Made by a program: the position numbers and the translations under genes. The notes beneath the pieces are model-generated. The model worked only from the letters and a program-made list of their open reading frames with translations, was not told where the DNA came from and did no database searches. Positions 61,251 through 64,000 of a stretch of DNA of 64,000 bases are shown here, in pieces (within the stretch, counting starts at the first letter, position 1; each line of letters begins with the position of its first letter). The stretch comes from Phorcysia thermohydrogeniphila (GTDB lineage: Bacteria; Aquificota; Aquificia; Desulfurobacteriales; Desulfurobacteriaceae). The stretch is from assembly GCF_004339575.1 (NCBI RefSeq), contig NZ_SMFV01000001.1, positions 239,119 to 303,118 on the forward strand, written 5' to 3'.

Positions 61251-61751
61251 ATGGGAACGAAAGCCCGCCAGCTCGTCGGCGAGCACGCCGACAGGATAAT
61301 TGAACTACTTAACAGAGCTCTCTGCGACGAGTGGCTCGCCTACTACCAGTACTGGATAGGTGCGAAGGTTGTTAAAGGGCCAATGAAGGATGCAGTAATT
61401 GCGGAGCTTGTCCAGCACGCAAACGATGAGCTCAGGCACGCCGATATGCTCGTAATGAGGATACTGGAGCTTGGAGGAACTCCCGTTCTATCTCCCAAGC
61501 GGTGGTTTGAGCTGACAAACTGCGGTTACGACACTCCAGAAGACCCCTTTGTTAGAAAAATTCTTGAGCAGAACATAAAGGGAGAGCAGTGCGCAATTGA
61601 CACCTACAACGAGATAATGAAGATAACAAAAGACATTGACCCGGTAACTTACAACCTTGCCCTTCAGATAATGACCGATGAGATGGAGCACGAGGAGGAT
61701 TTACAGTCTCTCCTTGAAGATTTAGAAAACTTAAATTTCTTAAAAGGATAA
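61251..61751 (+). CDS. Dps-like ferritin (thioferritin/DPSL type)
   Basis: A 166-residue four-helix ferritin-like protein. The di-iron ligands fit E27, E60-x-x-H63, E112 and E144-x-x-H147. A Cys pair close to the metal site (C91 in 'NCGYDTP', C114 in 'EQCAIDTYNE') is the mark of the archaeal and anaerobe DPSL group, which assembles 12-mers and protects against peroxide and iron. This separates it from ordinary bacterioferritin. AAGGAGA precedes the ATG. A direct repeat AATAGCT (about 61204 and 61227) lies in its leader. Confidence 0.87.
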   Translation: MGTKARQLVGEHADRIIELLNRALCDEWLAYYQYWIGAKVVKGPMKDAVIAELVQHANDELRHADMLVMRILELGGTPVLSPKRWFELTNCGYDTPEDPFVRKILEQNIKGEQCAIDTYNEIMKITKDIDPVTYNLALQIMTDEMEHEEDLQSLLEDLENLNFLKG

Positions 61752-61757
61752 AAAACT

Positions 61758-61778
61758 GCGGTGGCCTTCGGCCACCGC
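61758..61778. terminator. Bidirectional terminator between the ferritin gene and aspS
   Basis: A perfect 9-bp stem GCGGTGGCC/GGCCACCGC with a TTC loop sits between two convergent stop codons, with an A-run on the left that gives a U-tract for aspS transcripts. Confidence 0.85.
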
Positions 61779-61783
61779 TTGGA

Positions 61784-63571
61784 TTACTCCTCTTCCTCAA
61801 CTTCAACAGAGATGTGGAGCTCTTCAAGCTGCTCTGGCCTGACGGTATCGGGAGCTCCGGTAAGGAGACACTGCCCTCTCTGTGTCTTCGGAAATGCTAT
61901 AACGTCCCTGATGGACTCTTCCCCTCTCATTATGGCACAGAGTCTATCAAGGCCAAAGGCCATTCCGCCGTGGGGAGGAGCTCCAAACTTTAGAGCCTCA
62001 AGGAGAAAGCCAAACCTTTCTTTTGCCTCTTCGTCAGAGAGTCCAATAACCTTAAATACTTTCTCCTGTATATCCTCCCTGTGAATACGGATACTACCGC
62101 CGCCAATTTCAACGCCGTTTAGAACCATATCGTAGGCCCTTGCCCTGACGCTTGCTGGGTCTTCAAGGAGCTTTTCAACGTCCTCCTCTTTTGGACTTGT
62201 AAAGGGATGGTGAAGGGCCTCCCACCTGTTCTCTTCCTCGTTCCACTCAAACATCGGAAAGTCAACAACCCAGAGAACGTTAATCTTACTGTCGTCTATA
62301 AGGCCTGCCATCCTTCCAAGCTTTAAGCGCAAGTTAGAGAGGGCTGCGTTAACGACGTCAGGCTTATCAGCAACGAAGAAGAGTATGTCTCCAACTTCTG
62401 CCTCAAGCCTCTTTAGGATTTCATTCATCTCCCCTTCTGTAAAGAACTTAACTATCGGGGACTGAAGGCCGTTTGTAGTAACCTTTATCCAAGCAAGACC
62501 TTTAGCACCGTAAATTCCGACAAACTTTGTTAAATCATCTATCTCTTTCCTTGAGAGTTTAGCTCCGCCCTTAAAGTTTATAGCCTTAACTATTCCGCCG
62601 TTCTCAACAACAGTCCTAAAGACTTTAAAACCGCAAGTTTTAGCTACATCAGTAATTTCCTTTAGCTCAAGGCCGAACCTTGTGTCAGGCCTGTCCGTTC
62701 CAAAGCGTTTCATAGCCTCATCGTAGGTCATTACGGGAATCTCGCCAATTTCTACGCCAAGGAGCTCCTTATAAACAGTCCTAATAACCTTTTCGGCAAC
62801 GTCCATAACGTCCCGCTCACTAACGAAGGACATCTCAAAGTCTATCTGTGTAAACTCGGGCTGTCTGTCTGCCCTTAGGTCCTCATCTCTAAAACAGCGA
62901 GCTATCTGGTAGTACTTATCAAAGCCTGCCACCATGAGTATTTGCTTAAAGAGCTGAGGGGACTGTGGAAGGGCGTAGAACTTTCCGGGGTAGATTCTGC
63001 TCGGAACTAAAAAGTCCCTTGCTCCCTCCGGAGTACTTTTTGTAAGGTAGGGGGTCTCTATCTCTATAAAACCTTCCTCGTTAAAGACTCTCCTTACTGT
63101 CTGGTAGAGCTTGTGGCGAAAGATAATGTTTTCCATCATTTTGTTTCTTCTTAGGTCAAGGAAGCGGTACTTGAGCCTTACGTCCTCCCCTACCTTAATA
63201 TCATCCTCAATGAGAAACGGTAGCGGTAGGGACTTGTTGAGTATCTTTAGCTTTTCAGCGTATATCTCAACCTCCCCGGTCTTTAACTTTGGGTTCTCCG
63301 TTCCGGGAGGCCTCCTCCTTACAGTTCCTTCAACAGCTATAACAAACTCGTGTTTTAACTTTTTCGCCTTCTCAACAAGCTCCTCGCTTATATCAGGAGT
63401 AAAGACAACCTGAACTATGCCCGTTCTATCCCTTAAGTCGGTAAAAACAACTCCTCCGTGATCCCTCGTGGTGTCAACCCATCCGGCGACTCTAACTTTC
63501 TTACCTACGTCCGCAGTAGAAATCTCACCGCAGTAGTGGGTTCTCTTAAAGTCTCCAAGATGCTCAAGCAT
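61784..63571 (-). CDS. aspS: Aspartyl-tRNA synthetase (bacterial type)
   Basis: A 595-residue class IIb synthetase with an N-terminal OB-fold anticodon domain ('VRVAGWVDTTRDHGGVVFTD'), motif 1 onwards ('FNEEGFIEIETPYLTKSTPE'), motif 2 ('QIARCFRDEDLRADRQPEFT'), the bacterial GAD insertion (about 300-420) and motif 3 ('GMAFGLDRLCAIM'). Bacterial-type enzymes in organisms without AsnRS also charge tRNA-Asn; whether this one does cannot be read here. It follows the membrane-protein gene by 5 bases. Confidence 0.95.
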   Translation of the reverse strand: MLEHLGDFKRTHYCGEISTADVGKKVRVAGWVDTTRDHGGVVFTDLRDRTGIVQVVFTPDISEELVEKAKKLKHEFVIAVEGTVRRRPPGTENPKLKTGEVEIYAEKLKILNKSLPLPFLIEDDIKVGEDVRLKYRFLDLRRNKMMENIIFRHKLYQTVRRVFNEEGFIEIETPYLTKSTPEGARDFLVPSRIYPGKFYALPQSPQLFKQILMVAGFDKYYQIARCFRDEDLRADRQPEFTQIDFEMSFVSERDVMDVAEKVIRTVYKELLGVEIGEIPVMTYDEAMKRFGTDRPDTRFGLELKEITDVAKTCGFKVFRTVVENGGIVKAINFKGGAKLSRKEIDDLTKFVGIYGAKGLAWIKVTTNGLQSPIVKFFTEGEMNEILKRLEAEVGDILFFVADKPDVVNAALSNLRLKLGRMAGLIDDSKINVLWVVDFPMFEWNEEENRWEALHHPFTSPKEEDVEKLLEDPASVRARAYDMVLNGVEIGGGSIRIHREDIQEKVFKVIGLSDEEAKERFGFLLEALKFGAPPHGGMAFGLDRLCAIMRGEESIRDVIAFPKTQRGQCLLTGAPDTVRPEQLEELHISVEVEEEE

Positions 63572-63576
63572 TCCCC

Positions 63577-64000
63577 TTACCTCTCACTTTGTTTTGACGG
63601 GTGAATTATAGCCCTTTTGTCTATAAGTTCATTCTCAGGAAGAAACTTCCTTGTAACCGGTAGAACGTAACTTGAATAAATTTGGCAATTCCTTAGAACT
63701 CTCCCCTCTGTTGAGATAAAGCGGAAGGAGTTAAGTCTCCAGCCTTCAATCTCTATTTTCTTACCTTCAATAGTAGAAGAAGTAAAAAGAGCATAAGCAA
63801 GAAGTAACACCGGCGGAACAAGCAAGAGATTTCTCCTGCCGGCAAGGATGAGAGTGAGCATTAGAACCATACAGACTCCTGAAAGCCAAAAAGGTACTTT
63901 AAAGTAAAAGACAAAACTTTTAGTCAAATTAAATAGGAACTGAGAAACTTTCAAGAAGTAAAAGCCGGCAAACTCAAGAGCTCTGACCAAGAAATCCAGC
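63577..64000 (-). CDS. Membrane protein, 5' part beyond the right edge
   Basis: The frame is open to the right edge; the first in-frame start-like codon inside is a TTG at 63990, without a ribosome site, so the gene is probably cut. The visible 137-140 residues contain an amphipathic N-terminal helix region ('RALEFAGFYFLKVSQFLF'), two hydrophobic helices (about 30-50 and 54-70) and a polar C-terminal tail. The spacing of the last helices resembles the end of a ComEC/Rec2 competence domain without the metallo-beta-lactamase part, but this is a weak resemblance. It lies 5 bases upstream of aspS. Confidence 0.55.
   Translation of the reverse strand, partial: LDFLVRALEFAGFYFLKVSQFLFNLTKSFVFYFKVPFWLSGVCMVLMLTLILAGRRNLLLVPPVLLLAYALFTSSTIEGKKIEIEGWRLNSFRFISTEGRVLRNCQIYSSYVLPVTRKFLPENELIDKRAIIHPSKQSER

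Larger units (their letters stand above)
239..62768. repeat. Dispersed highly iterated palindrome GGAGCTCC
   Basis: About thirty copies by eye, nearly all inside genes. Start positions include 239, 2984, 5329, 6083, 7938, 9049, 12255, 14963, 15213, 18143, 20001, 22277, 24969, 26174, 26606, 28004, 29301, 32906, 35871, 37563, 42101, 47710, 48164, 52988, 55325, 55709, 57533, 61851, 61977 and 62761. A random 8-mer of this composition is expected fewer than once in 64 kb. Confidence 0.6.

Noticed and set aside
1-64000. tRNA, rRNA or other structured RNA genes
   Set aside because: All intergenic gaps were read; none is long enough or shows a cloverleaf with GGTTCGAATCC-type T-loop.

Overview
The window looks like chromosome from a thermophilic or hyperthermophilic chemolithoautotroph of the Aquificota, most likely Desulfurobacteriaceae (Thermovibrio/Desulfurobacterium type). 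Reasons: a full-length reverse gyrase; a split archaeal-type glutamate synthase with its own ferredoxin and FAD reductase; an archaeal-type 3-dehydroquinate synthase II; a thioferritin-like Dps homologue; Gram-negative markers (heptose epimerase, secretins, an EmrAB-type pump); and very dense, overlapping gene packing. The genus is inference. No rRNA, tRNA, CRISPR array or insertion sequence was seen. No gap exceeds about 150 bp; the longest is the dnaX-gltB divergent region (142 bp).

Layout. 1-6404 (minus): dnaX, a receiver-Fis regulator lacking an AAA+ domain, bioF, a TetR repressor, and emrA/emrB (emrB runs off the left edge). 6547-14213 (plus): the five-gene archaeal-type GOGAT operon, then trpB overlapping a GGDEF-EAL gene. 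14242-17150 (minus): hspR-clpC under an HspR-like operator. 17259-21718 (minus): a thioesterase, an SH3-like exported protein, yggS, DHQ synthase II, a small unknown and hldD. 21759-24072 (plus): polX and hsp20. 24106-25239 (minus): Fe-alcohol dehydrogenase. 25329-28895 (plus): reverse gyrase.

28867-45994 (minus) is one unbroken, mostly overlapping run: a methyltransferase and a putative restriction endonuclease, a 64-residue ORF, a DHH/CBS/nucleotidyltransferase fusion, then gspC-gspD-gspE-gspF-pilM-pilN-pilO-pilP-pilQ, a Cys-rich lipoprotein, and truB, which is out of frame at an A9 tract. 46056-53141 (plus): folP, cdaA-cdaR-glmM (c-di-AMP and cell wall), a transglutaminase-like exported protein, a small unknown, and tsaD. 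53227-54963 (plus): an AT-rich OLD-family nuclease. 54972-60447 (minus): clpX, tpiA, secG, a PLD-type lipoprotein and glnD. 60549-61751 (plus): trpF and a Dps-like ferritin. 61784-64000 (minus): aspS downstream of a membrane protein cut by the right edge.

Most interesting points: (1) dnaX has an A9 tract at the expected gamma/tau boundary, and a one-base slip in either direction meets a stop within a few codons, as in the Thermus slippage system; (2) truB is broken at the only other A9 tract I found and would be restored by one extra A; (3) one operon encodes two different secretins with both GspC and PilMNOP; (4) an uncharacterised restriction-modification-like pair heads that operon; (5) the palindrome GGAGCTCC occurs about thirty times where under one is expected.
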